Below are positions 1 through 5,968 of a DNA stretch of 7,143 nt, in pieces. The DNA comes from Hyphomicrobiaceae bacterium UBA2767 (lineage in GTDB: Bacteria; Pseudomonadota; Alphaproteobacteria; Rhizobiales; Methyloligellaceae): assembly GCA_002352635.1 (NCBI GenBank), contig DEIT01000140.1, forward strand, positions 50,733 through 57,875, given 5' to 3'. The position numbers and the translations under genes are program-made. Each line of letters begins with the position of its first letter. The first letter of the stretch is position 1. The notes under the pieces were generated by a model that worked only from the letters and a program-made list of their open reading frames with translations, ran no database searches and was not told the origin of the DNA.

Positions 1-69
1 TCGCCGCACATCTACAATGACACCAGTCATATTGACGCGCTGTTCAATGAGATCGCTTCGATCGTATGA
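1..69 (+). CDS. C-terminal end of a class V aminotransferase-like PLP enzyme (partial)
   Basis: The window opens inside a reading frame that ends in TGA at 67-69 and gives SPHIYNDTSHIDALFNEIAS plus two more residues. The pattern 'SPHxYN...xxIDxLxxxIA' is the usual C-terminus of class V aminotransferase-fold enzymes (cysteine desulfurase, kynureninase and isopenicillin-epimerase relatives), where the Ser-Pro-His-x-Tyr-Asn strand closes the small domain. Only 22 residues are visible, so the catalytic lysine and the substrate class cannot be judged. The gene runs in the same direction as the protease that starts 85 bases later. A GC-rich hairpin (GGCGC/GCGCC, 126-138) lies between them but has no T-tract, so co-transcription is possible. 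Confidence 0.6.
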   Translation, partial: SPHIYNDTSHIDALFNEIASIV

Positions 70-154
70 TTTGTCAGGGACATCTTGTTGGCGGCCCGGC
101 ATTGATACATGATGCGGGCAAAACAGGCGCCCGGCGCCGTCCTATGGTCACGTT

Positions 155-985
155 ATGAAGTTCGATTTCTCCACCATATTCTGGGTTTTCATCATCCTTA
201 TGGTCCTGCAGCCATTGCTCATGACCCGGATTCTTGCCATGCGCCGGGCGGATGCCATCCGGCGGCTGGAAAAATCTCAAGGCACTCGGGTCATCACCAT
301 GATTCACAGGCAGGAAAAGCGAAGCCTGTTTGGTTTTTCGATTGCGCGCCACATCGACATGGAGGACGCGCAGACGATCATCGCGGCTATCAAGGAAACG
401 CCGAAGGATATCCCGATAGACCTGATCCTACACACGCCGGGCGGCTTGGTGCTTGCCGCCATGCAGATCGCCCGGGCTGTCGAGGCGCATCCGGCAAAGG
501 TCACGGTCTACATACCCGTCTTCGCCATGTCAGGCGGCACGCTCATTGCACTTGCTGCTGACGAGATCGTGCTCGGTGAGTTTTCCGTGCTCGGTCCCAT
601 CGATCCTCAGCTGATGGGCCTGCCCGCCGCGAGCATTGTCGCGGCACGCGATGCGAAGCCAGTCGATAAGGTGTTCGATTTGACGCTGGTTCTTGCTGAT
701 GTGAGTGAAAAAGCAATCGCCCAGGTGAAGCGTGGCGCGGTGGAACTCATGACGCCGCGGATGAAGAAAGAGCCGGCACAAAAACTTGCCGAAAAACTCG
801 CCGGCGGCCATTGGACACATGACTACGCACTGACTGCTGAAGAGGCTTCCTCAATCGGGCTTCCGGTCAAGGTCGGGATGCCGCAGGACGTGCTGGAATT
901 GATGAAGCTCTACCCGGCACCGGTTCAACGTACCGGGGTCGAGTTCTTACCACTCGATATCCCCGGCCGTCGTGGCAGAGAGTAG
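155..985 (+). CDS. Membrane-anchored ClpP/SppA-fold serine protease (SDH proteinase family)
   Basis: This 276-residue protein resembles the serine dehydrogenase proteinase (SDH_protease) family of the ClpP/crotonase fold. It starts with a hydrophobic segment at about residues 7-24 that looks like a single N-terminal membrane anchor. The core then carries HTPGG (93-97), the usual oxyanion-hole strand, and FAMSGGT (123-129), where Ser126 is the predicted nucleophile as in SppA. DEIVLGEFSVLGPIDPQ (136-152) is typical of this group. A second catalytic residue, probably a lysine or histidine, cannot be assigned by eye. The family is inferred to cleave membrane or misfolded proteins; the substrate here is unknown. 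The ATG at 155 has only a weak ribosome binding site, but no better in-frame start exists and the membrane segment begins directly after it. No NfeD or stomatin partner is visible next to it. Confidence 0.85.
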   Translation: MKFDFSTIFWVFIILMVLQPLLMTRILAMRRADAIRRLEKSQGTRVITMIHRQEKRSLFGFSIARHIDMEDAQTIIAAIKETPKDIPIDLILHTPGGLVLAAMQIARAVEAHPAKVTVYIPVFAMSGGTLIALAADEIVLGEFSVLGPIDPQLMGLPAASIVAARDAKPVDKVFDLTLVLADVSEKAIAQVKRGAVELMTPRMKKEPAQKLAEKLAGGHWTHDYALTAEEASSIGLPVKVGMPQDVLELMKLYPAPVQRTGVEFLPLDIPGRRGRE

Positions 986-1021
986 GAACGGGCGCGCTCA
1001 ATCACACCCGTCCCTTCTTTT
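985..1021 (+). terminator. Probable intrinsic terminator after the protease gene
   Basis: An inverted repeat overlaps the last base of the stop codon. GGAACGGG (985-992) pairs with CCCGTCCC (1007-1014) as eight positions with one A-C mismatch. A 14-base loop separates the arms, and TTCTTTT (1015-1021) follows directly. Stem plus T-rich tail fits rho-independent termination on the plus strand. The long loop and the mismatch make it moderate rather than strong. Confidence 0.55.
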
Positions 1022-1041
1022 GTGGCCATATCGGAGTTGGA

Positions 1042-1134
1042 CTACGCACGTCCCGAAGCATATCCGCCGTCAAAGGGCAGGATGCGACCGGTTACAAACT
1101 CTGCATCCGCGACATAGACACTGACGCGCCGGCT
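1042..1134 (-). pseudogene. 3' remnant of a short-chain dehydrogenase/reductase gene
   Basis: Read on the minus strand, this stretch ends in TAG at 1044-1042 and encodes a tail containing VADAEFVTGRILPFDGGYAS. The pattern 'sxFVTGxxLPxDGGY' is the standard C-terminal signature of classical short-chain dehydrogenases (SDR, FabG-like). The frame meets a stop at 1137-1135 only about 30 codons upstream, so the Rossmann fold and the Ser-Tyr-Lys catalytic residues are absent. A neighbouring frame (from an ATG at 1190) reads PLPKEVSMVGEAG, loosely like the segment that normally precedes this signature. A frameshift near 1115-1130 could therefore be part of the decay, but that is weak. The remnant lies between the protease terminator and the ribH promoter and probably marks an old rearrangement breakpoint. 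Confidence 0.65.
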
Positions 1135-1144
1135 TCACCCACCA

Positions 1145-1173
1145 TCGACACTTCTTTTGGCAGGGGATATACA
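1145..1173 (+). promoter_or_regulatory. Candidate sigma70-type promoter of the FMN riboswitch/ribH transcript
   Basis: TCGACA (1145-1150) matches the -35 hexamer TTGACA at five of six positions. It stands 17 bases from TATACA (1168-1173), a four-of-six match to TATAAT. Transcription would start near 1180, about 20 bases before the riboswitch. A hairpin GTCCCGC/GCGGGGC (1179-1185 with 1192-1198) would then sit at the very 5' end of the RNA. The spacing and position are right, but alphaproteobacterial promoters are poorly conserved, so this is a prediction. Confidence 0.45.
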
Positions 1174-1199
1174 GAGGCGTCCCGCTGCATGGCGGGGCA

Positions 1200-1349
1200 C
1201 GTTCTCGGGGCGGGGTGAAAGTCCCCACCGGCGGTAAGAGCATTTCATGCTTAAGCCCGCGAGCGCTCTTTGAGGTTTGGTCTTGAAGAGGTCAGCAGAT
1301 TCGGTGCAACTCCGAAGCCGACGGTTACAGTCCGGATGGAAGAGAGCGA
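1200..1349 (+). promoter_or_regulatory. FMN riboswitch (RFN element)
   Basis: The conserved blocks of the RFN aptamer appear in order on the plus strand. TTCTCGGGGCGGGGTGAAAG begins the element at about 1202, followed by TCCCCACCGGCGGTAA, AGCCCGCGAGCG (1253-1264), GGTCAGCAGATTCGGTG, CTCCGAAGCCGACGGTTACA and finally GTCCGGATGGAAGAGAGCGA (1330-1349). The closing helix P1 can form between GTTCTC (1201-1206) and GAGAGC (1342-1347) with one G-U pair. The variable arm after GCGGTAA contains a short ATGC-rich hairpin, as in other family members. The element senses FMN and normally represses riboflavin genes when FMN is abundant. Here it is followed only by ribH, 86 bases downstream. No T-tract terminator is seen before the gene, so translational control is the likely mode. 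Confidence 0.97.
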
Positions 1350-1407
1350 CAGGGGTAGCGCCTCTGCGTCCGCGCAGGAGTCCTGCCACTTCGTACGCCC
1401 TGATTCT

Positions 1408-1431
1408 GGTCTCTGAAGGATAAGGAGAACC
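1408..1431 (+). promoter_or_regulatory. Possible Shine-Dalgarno-sequestering hairpin of the riboswitch expression platform
   Basis: The ribosome binding site AAGGAG (1422-1427) lies seven bases before the ribH ATG. GGTCTCT (1408-1414) can pair with GGAG-A-ACC (1424-1431), with one bulged A and one T-G wobble, across a nine-base loop. This would bury the Shine-Dalgarno sequence. Such a sequestor is how many Gram-negative FMN riboswitches act. The same GAGAAC bases are also perfectly complementary to the 5' strand of P1 (GTTCTC, 1201-1206). Which pairing forms with or without FMN is not known from sequence alone. Confidence 0.35.
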
Positions 1432-1434
1432 GAA

Positions 1435-1914
1435 ATGAATCAGAGCTCCCAAAAGACATCAGCAGGTGTGCGACTTGCCCTTGTGCAGGCACGCTGGCAT
1501 GCGGATATCGTGGATGAGGCCAGCAAGGCTTTCATTGCCGAGATAGGCCAGCGAACAGATCAAGGAAAACACATCGACGTTTTCGATGTGCCGGGCGCAT
1601 TCGAAATTCCGCTTCAGGCTCGCACATTGGCAAAAAGCGGGCGGTATGACGCAATCGTCGCATGCGCCTTCGTTGTCGATGGAGGGATTTACCGGCATGA
1701 GTTCGTCGCGGAAACTGTTGTCAGCGCCCTGATGCAAGCGCAGATGGAAACCGATGTGCCGATCCTATCAGTGGTACTCACCCCGCATCACTTTCACGAA
1801 TGCGATGAGCACAGGCGGTTCTTCCGCGACCACTTCAGGATCAAAGGTCGCGAGGCGGCGCAGGGCTGTCTGTCGGTACTGGCCAGTCGAAGCAACATGG
1901 TGGCGGCCGCCTAA
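1435..1914 (+). CDS. ribH: 6,7-dimethyl-8-ribityllumazine synthase, type II (RibH2)
   Basis: This enzyme joins 5-amino-6-ribitylamino-uracil with 3,4-dihydroxybutanone 4-phosphate to give 6,7-dimethyl-8-ribityllumazine, the penultimate step of riboflavin synthesis in the cytosol. The 159-residue product has the family length. It starts MNQS and has QARWHADIVDEA (18-29), VPGAFEIP (52-59), FVVDGGIYRHEFVA (79-92) and SVVLTPHHFHE (112-122). These match the Brucella/rhizobial RibH2 type as I remember it, rather than RibH1, which has a GxVIxGxTxHF loop and a TTENxxQA-type segment. RibH2 enzymes form decamers and may be slower than RibH1 or bind flavin through the Trp (here Trp21). His88 lies in the catalytic loop. 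A good ribosome binding site (AAGGAG, seven-base spacing) supports the start. The gene stands alone behind an FMN riboswitch, so it is likely a flavin-responsive second copy, with a housekeeping ribH elsewhere in the genome. Confidence 0.95.
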   Translation: MNQSSQKTSAGVRLALVQARWHADIVDEASKAFIAEIGQRTDQGKHIDVFDVPGAFEIPLQARTLAKSGRYDAIVACAFVVDGGIYRHEFVAETVVSALMQAQMETDVPILSVVLTPHHFHECDEHRRFFRDHFRIKGREAAQGCLSVLASRSNMVAAA

Positions 1915-1941
1915 TGACCAAGGCAGTCGCCAAATCGGGAC

Positions 1942-2313
1942 TTACTTCGTTGCGTCTGCCACGACGCTGAGAAGATCGAACGCACTGACGATACCGACGG
2001 CTCGGCCGCCGTCGGTCACGATGAGATGATGGACGCGATGCTGGCGCATACGTGTCGCCGCTTCGCTCGCCGGATCAGTGGCGCGCACGACGTGGACGGT
2101 GTTGTTCATAACGTCGCGAACCTCACGAGTGCCATCGATGCGGCGTGCGACGTCCGCGCTGGTCACGATCCCGAGAACCTTTGAGTTCATGTCGGCGACG
2201 GGCAGTGCATGAATCCGTTTTGACGCCATAAGCTCGCGTACGTGATCGACCGTGTGGTCGGGTGAAGCGAATATGACCTTGTTGGTCATGACATGCGCAA
2301 CCATGACGCTCAT
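1942..2313 (-). CDS. Tandem CBS-domain protein
   Basis: This 123-residue protein consists almost wholly of two CBS domains. CBS1 spans about residues 8-58 (VMTNKVIFASPDHTV...LPVADMNSKVLGIVTSADV) and CBS2 about residues 68-120 (VMNNTVHVVRATDP...LIVTDGGRAVGIVSAFDLL). Each ends in the usual 'GIVT/S-x-x-D' strand, and together they should form one Bateman module. Such stand-alone pairs commonly bind adenine nucleotides or S-adenosylmethionine and act as sensors, but the ligand and partner are unknown here. There is no attached enzyme, DNA-binding or membrane segment. The ATG at 2313 has GGAG 11 bases upstream, a little long. A second in-frame ATG at 2304 would remove only three residues. It is convergent with ribH (27-base gap) and divergent from the ECF41 operon. 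Confidence 0.88.
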   Translation of the reverse strand: MSVMVAHVMTNKVIFASPDHTVDHVRELMASKRIHALPVADMNSKVLGIVTSADVARRIDGTREVRDVMNNTVHVVRATDPASEAATRMRQHRVHHLIVTDGGRAVGIVSAFDLLSVVADATK

Positions 2314-2413
2314 TGCGAATCAATCTCCGATTGTTTTTTCCATCTCCACACAACCAACCATGATTTGCCAAGGCTTCTGAGTTTTTTGCATGCGGCTTTT
2401 TCGCGCGATCCTA

Positions 2414-2440
2414 TGTCACAACCAACAAGGCTCAATCGTC
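2414..2440 (+). promoter_or_regulatory. ECF41-type sigma factor promoter (TGTCACA-N16-CGTC)
   Basis: TGTCACA at 2414-2420 is followed after exactly 16 bases by CGTC at 2437-2440. I recall this as the reported target pattern of ECF41 sigma factors (TGTCACA in the -35 region, CGTC in the -10 region), usually found before the carboxymuconolactone-decarboxylase-like or oxidoreductase gene beside the sigma gene. The position fits well: it is 57 bases before the start of such a gene, which overlaps an ECF41 sigma gene. The match is exact over all eleven fixed bases, so chance is unlikely. The operon is therefore probably autoregulated. Confidence 0.85.
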
Positions 2441-2497
2441 ATTATCTGTGTAGGGCGGATGTCAGAGGCATCCGCAATAGTTGAATCGGAGACCGAT

Positions 2498-2971
2498 ATG
2501 ACACAATTCGACCGGATACACTTCATCAGCAATATGCGCGATGCACTGAAGGCCTTCGAAGGCGTGGAGCAGATGCTTGACGCTTCAGGGCTCTCAGGCC
2601 AACTGCGTCATCTTCTGAAACTTCGGGCCTCACAAATGAACGGCTGTGCATATTGTGTCGGGCTGCACACGCGCGAAGCCCGCCAGGACGGAGAAACCGA
2701 CGAGCGTCTCGATTATGTGGCAGTTTGGCGCGATGCTGATTGCTATAGTGCGGCCGAACGTGCCGTTCTCGCCTGGACTGAAGCATTGACCGACCTGGAT
2801 CAAACGCGCAGCCTCGATGAACTTCACAATGCGCTTACGCCTCACTTCGGTGAGGCCGAGATCGCCGCAATGACGACGCAGATCGCGATGATCAATGTGT
2901 GGAACCGCCTGCAGATCGCATCTCACGGTCGGCAGACCCAGCAGAGCGAAATGGCGTCCAGGGCGGCATGA
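2498..2971 (+). CDS. Carboxymuconolactone decarboxylase / AhpD-like family protein (ECF41-associated)
   Basis: The 157-residue product carries the AhpD/CMD signature KLRASQMNGCAYCVGLHTRE (41-60), with Cys50 and Cys53 as the CxxC pair and His57 four residues on. In AhpD-like proteins this set relays protons and electrons during peroxide reduction. The true substrate of members beside ECF41 sigma genes is not established. A reading frame extends up to 2390, but I chose the ATG at 2498. GGAG (2488-2491) lies six bases before it, the upstream codons look non-coding, and the ECF41 promoter lies inside that extension. The stop TGA shares ATGA with the start of the sigma gene, so the two are translationally coupled. 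Expression is probably driven by the ECF41 promoter at 2414-2440, making this protein both target and operon partner of the sigma factor. Confidence 0.9.
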   Translation: MTQFDRIHFISNMRDALKAFEGVEQMLDASGLSGQLRHLLKLRASQMNGCAYCVGLHTREARQDGETDERLDYVAVWRDADCYSAAERAVLAWTEALTDLDQTRSLDELHNALTPHFGEAEIAAMTTQIAMINVWNRLQIASHGRQTQQSEMASRAA

Positions 2972-3849
2972 CCGAAAACGACAAGCACGCCATCGCAGCA
3001 TTCGAGAAAGCCAGGCCCCGGCTATGGGGTCTGGCCTATCGCATGCTCGGGTCAGCGGCAGACGCTGACGATGCGGTTCAGGACACGTGGTTGCGCTGGC
3101 AGACGGTTCCGCATGATGACATCGCCTCGCCCGAGGCCTGGCTGACGACAGCATGCAGCAGGCTGTGCATCGATATACTGCGCGCGGCCCATCGCACGCG
3201 GGTCGACTATGTCGGACCGTGGTTACCTGAACCCCTCATCGGTGACGCCGGGCACGAACCGATTGACCAAGCGGAATTAGCTTCATCCCTGTCCATGGCC
3301 TTCATGCTGCTGCTTGAGCGGCTCACGCCCACAGAGCGCGCGGCCTATCTGCTTCACGACGTATTTGACTATGACTATGACGCTGTCAGCGCCGTACTCG
3401 ACAAGCAAGCGGACGCCTGCCGGCAACTTGTTTCCCGGGCACGCAAACATGTTGAACGTAAAGAAGTCCGCGTGGAGGACGAACCTGCCAGGCAGCGTTT
3501 CCTTCTGGACACGTTCATGGGTGCGCTGCGGTCGGGGGAAACGGATCGGCTGGCATCATTACTCGCTGACGATGCCGAGCTGTGGACCGACGGTGGCGGA
3601 AAAGCTGTGGCACAGACGGACGTCATACGCGGACAGAGCGAGATTGCGCGTGTGCTGGACATGATCTGGAAAACGGCCTGGTATGACCGTACGTTCATTG
3701 AGACGCAGGTCAATGGCAGCCCGGGTCTGATGCTGCGCGAGAATGACGAAATCGTCGGCGTATTAACACTTGCCGATACGGCCGATGGCCGCATATCGGG
3801 CATCCATGTTGTCCGCAATCCGGACAAGCTTGGACGTGTTTCCCTTTGA
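2968..3849 (+). CDS. sigJ: ECF41-group RNA polymerase sigma factor (SigJ-like) with C-terminal SnoaL-like domain
   Basis: The 293-residue product is an extracytoplasmic-function sigma factor fused to a regulatory domain. Sigma region 2 spans about residues 10-77 (AYRMLGSAADADDAVQDTWL, then PEAWLTTACSRLCID). The linker holds WLPEPL (85-90). Region 4 lies at about 105-160 (LERLTPTERAAYLLHDVFDY, then ACRQLVSRARKHV). A SnoaL/NTF2-like domain fills about 175-288, with DGGGK at 208-212 and NPDKL at 284-288. These three motifs are hallmarks of group ECF41, whose C-terminal extension replaces an anti-sigma factor and both supports and restrains activity. The start at 2968 overlaps the stop of the preceding gene as ATGA. 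An upstream ATG at 2899 would lie inside that gene and add residues the family lacks. It ends 22 bases before the convergent ecm gene. The inducing signal is unknown. Confidence 0.95.
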   Translation: MTENDKHAIAAFEKARPRLWGLAYRMLGSAADADDAVQDTWLRWQTVPHDDIASPEAWLTTACSRLCIDILRAAHRTRVDYVGPWLPEPLIGDAGHEPIDQAELASSLSMAFMLLLERLTPTERAAYLLHDVFDYDYDAVSAVLDKQADACRQLVSRARKHVERKEVRVEDEPARQRFLLDTFMGALRSGETDRLASLLADDAELWTDGGGKAVAQTDVIRGQSEIARVLDMIWKTAWYDRTFIETQVNGSPGLMLRENDEIVGVLTLADTADGRISGIHVVRNPDKLGRVSL

Positions 3850-3862
3850 GAACGAGGTGCCC

Positions 3863-3893
3863 GAAGAGACACTATATCTGTGCTGTCTCCTTC
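3863..3893. terminator. Hairpin spanning the convergent gene ends (weak terminator candidate)
   Basis: GAAGAGACA (3863-3871) can pair with TGTCTCcTTC (3884-3893), with one bulged C and a 12-base loop. It sits exactly where the sigma gene and ecm converge and covers the ecm stop codon. Neither strand has a T-tract after the stem, so it does not qualify as a classic intrinsic terminator. It may only slow polymerase or protect 3' ends. Confidence 0.25.
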
Positions 3894-5851
3894 GCTCCGG
3901 CCAGCTCCACGATATCGCCCATGATGGCGTTGAGTTGGAAGTCCTTGGGCGTGTAGATGCGGCTGACGCCAACCTGGCGCAAGATGTTCTCATCTGCCTC
4001 CGGAATAATCCCGCCGACAATGACCGGAACGTCGCTCATGCCCCGTTCACGCAGCAGCGCCATCACGTCGCGGACCAGCGGGACGTGAGAGCCTGAAAGG
4101 ATCGACAGCCCAACGACATGGGCGTTTTTCGCCTGGGCCGCGTCGACAATTTCTTCCGGCGTCAGGCGGATGCCTTCATAGACCACGTCCATGCCGATGT
4201 CGCGGGCGCGCACGGCGATCTGTTCCGCACCATTGGAATGCCCGTCGAGCCCCGGCTTGCCGACGACAAATGTGAGGGTCCGCCCCAGCTTGCCCGATGC
4301 GGCTTCGACCCTGGCACGCAGATCATCCAGACTTGGCGCCTCGCCACAGGGTTTCTCACCCACGCCTGTTGGCGCACGGTATTCGCCAAACACGGCTCTC
4401 AAGGTTTCGCCCCACTCACCGGTGGTAACACCGGCTTTCGCACACACGATCGAGGGCGTCATGACGTTGCGCCCTTCCCTCGCCGCAGCCTCGAGTTCGT
4501 CAAGTGCTGAACGGACGGCCTTGTCATCGCGGGTGGCGCGCCACTCCTTGAGTTTGGCGATCTGCCCCATCTCAACCGTTTCTGGCACGGTGACGATGCC
4601 GCCGGCTTCGCCAGCCAGAGGTGACGGTTCTGAGTCAGTCCACTTGTTGACGCCGACAACCACCTGCTCGCCGGATTCGATTGTTTGCACCCGGTCGGTA
4701 TTGGATTTGACCAGCTCGGCCTTCATATAATCGATTGCCGCGACCGCCCCCCCCATTGCCTCGATGCGGGAGAGTTCCTCACGCGTCTGCTCCTTCAACT
4801 CGGCGACCTTCGCCTCGATCTCGTCCGACCCGTCGAAAATGTCCCCATATTCGAGCAGGTCAGTCTCATAGGCGACGATCTGCTGCATACGGATTGACCA
4901 TTGCTGGTCCCAGGGCCGCGGCAACCCGAGCGCCTCGTTCCATGCGGGCAACTGCACCGCACGGGCGCGCGCTCTTTTCGACAGGACAACGGCGAGCATT
5001 TCCAGCAGAATACGGTAGACGTTGTTTTCCGGCTGCTGCTCGGTGAGACCGAGCGAGTTCACCTGCACGCCATAACGGAAGCGTCTGAGTTTTGGATCCT
5101 CAACGCCGTATCGCGCCTCGCAAATCTCGTCCCATAGATCGCAGAATGCCCGCATCTTGCAGATCTCGGTGATAAAGCGCAGCCCGGCATTGACGAAGAA
5201 TGAGATACGCCCGACGACACTCGGGAAGTCCTCATTGGAAACTTCCCCTGAGTCCCGCACCGTATCGAGCACGGCGATGGCCGTCGCCAGGGCAAAGGAG
5301 AGTTCCTGCACCGGCGTCGCACCCGCTTCCTGCAGGTGATAAGAGCAGACGTTGGTCGGGTTCCATTTCGGGATGTGGGTGTAGGCGTAGCAGATCACGT
5401 CCTTGATGAGACGCAGTGACGGTTCCGGCGGAAACACATAGGTTCCGCGCGAGAGATACTCCTTGATGAGATCATTCTGCACAGTCCCTGTAAGCTTGCT
5501 CACGTCCGCACCCTGCTCTTCCGCCGCCGCAACATAAAGCGCCAGCAGCCAGGGTGCCGTGGCATTGATCGTCATGGACGTGTTCATTTGCTCGAGCGGG
5601 ATGCCGTCGAACAGGGCGCGCATGTCACCCAGATGCGAAATGGGAACACCGACTTTTCCAACCTCGCCGCGCGCAAGGATGTGGTCTGAGTCATAACCGG
5701 TCTGGGTCGGCAGATCGAAAGCGACGGACAGGCCCGTCTGTCCGGCGGTGAGATTCTTCCGGTAAAGTTCATTGGAGGCTTCAGCCGTGGAGTGCCCCGA
5801 ATAGGTACGGATCAGCCACGGACGGTCGCGCTGAATTTCGTCCTGAGCCAT
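3872..5851 (-). CDS. ecm: Ethylmalonyl-CoA mutase (coenzyme B12-dependent)
   Basis: This cytosolic enzyme converts (2R)-ethylmalonyl-CoA to (2S)-methylsuccinyl-CoA in the ethylmalonyl-CoA pathway, which many alphaproteobacteria use to assimilate acetyl-CoA, C1 and C2 compounds. The 659-residue length matches known single-chain Ecm proteins. The mutase domain has RTYSGHSTA (15-23), VAFDLPTQTGYDSDH (43-57), TSMTINATAPWLLALY (91-106) and PPEPSLR (141-147). Arg135 and His172 (in YHLQEAGA) keep the 37-residue spacing of the Arg207 and His244 pair of methylmalonyl-CoA mutase. The C-terminal B12 domain shows GLDGHSNGAEQI (534-545), with His538 as the lower cobalt ligand in DxHxxG, then GLSILSGSH (581-589) and VGGIIP (612-617). 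Overall similarity is closest to Rhodobacter Ecm/MeaA rather than methylmalonyl-CoA mutase. AGGAGGG six bases before the ATG at 5851 is a strong ribosome binding site. No other pathway gene (ccr, mch, epi) is in view. Confidence 0.96.
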   Translation of the reverse strand: MAQDEIQRDRPWLIRTYSGHSTAEASNELYRKNLTAGQTGLSVAFDLPTQTGYDSDHILARGEVGKVGVPISHLGDMRALFDGIPLEQMNTSMTINATAPWLLALYVAAAEEQGADVSKLTGTVQNDLIKEYLSRGTYVFPPEPSLRLIKDVICYAYTHIPKWNPTNVCSYHLQEAGATPVQELSFALATAIAVLDTVRDSGEVSNEDFPSVVGRISFFVNAGLRFITEICKMRAFCDLWDEICEARYGVEDPKLRRFRYGVQVNSLGLTEQQPENNVYRILLEMLAVVLSKRARARAVQLPAWNEALGLPRPWDQQWSIRMQQIVAYETDLLEYGDIFDGSDEIEAKVAELKEQTREELSRIEAMGGAVAAIDYMKAELVKSNTDRVQTIESGEQVVVGVNKWTDSEPSPLAGEAGGIVTVPETVEMGQIAKLKEWRATRDDKAVRSALDELEAAAREGRNVMTPSIVCAKAGVTTGEWGETLRAVFGEYRAPTGVGEKPCGEAPSLDDLRARVEAASGKLGRTLTFVVGKPGLDGHSNGAEQIAVRARDIGMDVVYEGIRLTPEEIVDAAQAKNAHVVGLSILSGSHVPLVRDVMALLRERGMSDVPVIVGGIIPEADENILRQVGVSRIYTPKDFQLNAIMGDIVELAGAKETAQI

Positions 5852-5919
5852 CTCAAACCCTCCTGCGCATGATCCCGCAGTCCCCCTTCAGCCCTATAAA
5901 ATCGGGAAATTAGCTGCAC

Positions 5920-5957
5920 TGCAACATAAACCTGACAAGTTTTGCTGCCGTGCAACA
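5920..5957. repeat. Spaced TGCAACA direct repeats upstream of ecm, with an overlapping TTGC-N6-GCAA dyad
   Basis: TGCAACA occurs at 5920-5926 and again at 5951-5957, 31 bases apart, or about three helical turns, so both copies face the same side of DNA. The second copy overlaps an inverted repeat TTGC-TGCCGT-GCAA (5942-5955). The block lies 69-106 bases before the ecm start codon, where a regulator could bind. Regulators of acyl-CoA assimilation genes (RamB, PccR) bind TTTGCAAA-like sites, but that exact core is not present, so the assignment is open. Confidence 0.35.
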
Positions 5958-5968
5958 ATCCTACGAAG

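Noticed and set aside
126..138. GGCGC-CCG-GCGCC hairpin before the protease gene as a terminator
   Set aside because: The stem is only five pairs and no T-tract follows on either strand.
1135..1452. Open frame of 105 codons on the minus strand across the riboswitch
   Set aside because: It lies antisense to the FMN aptamer and the start of ribH. Its composition reflects RNA structure, and the protein has no recognisable features.
2390..2497. N-terminal extension of the CMD protein to an ATG at 2390
   Set aside because: It would run through the ECF41 promoter. The ATG at 2498 has a well-spaced GGAG, and the family N-terminus fits it.
2899..2967. Upstream start for the sigma factor
   Set aside because: It lies inside the CMD gene in another frame and would add residues before the normal ECF N-terminus. 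The ATGA overlap start is standard.
2630..3154. 174-codon minus-strand frame opposite the CMD/sigma junction
   Set aside because: It spans two well-supported overlapping genes on the other strand, and its composition is typical of antisense translation.
3375..3872. 165-codon minus-strand frame opposite the sigma factor gene
   Set aside because: Serine/arginine-rich shadow of a strongly supported ECF41 gene; no motif and no ribosome binding site.
4118..4730. Long plus-strand open frames opposite ecm (130 and 179 codons)
   Set aside because: They are antisense shadows of the GC-rich mutase gene, with no ribosome binding sites or family motifs.
5865..5940. Sigma70 promoter for ecm (TTGCAG or TTGTCA with TTTTAT or TAATTT)
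   Set aside because: The -35/-10 pairs match poorly or have the wrong spacing, so none can be supported over the others.
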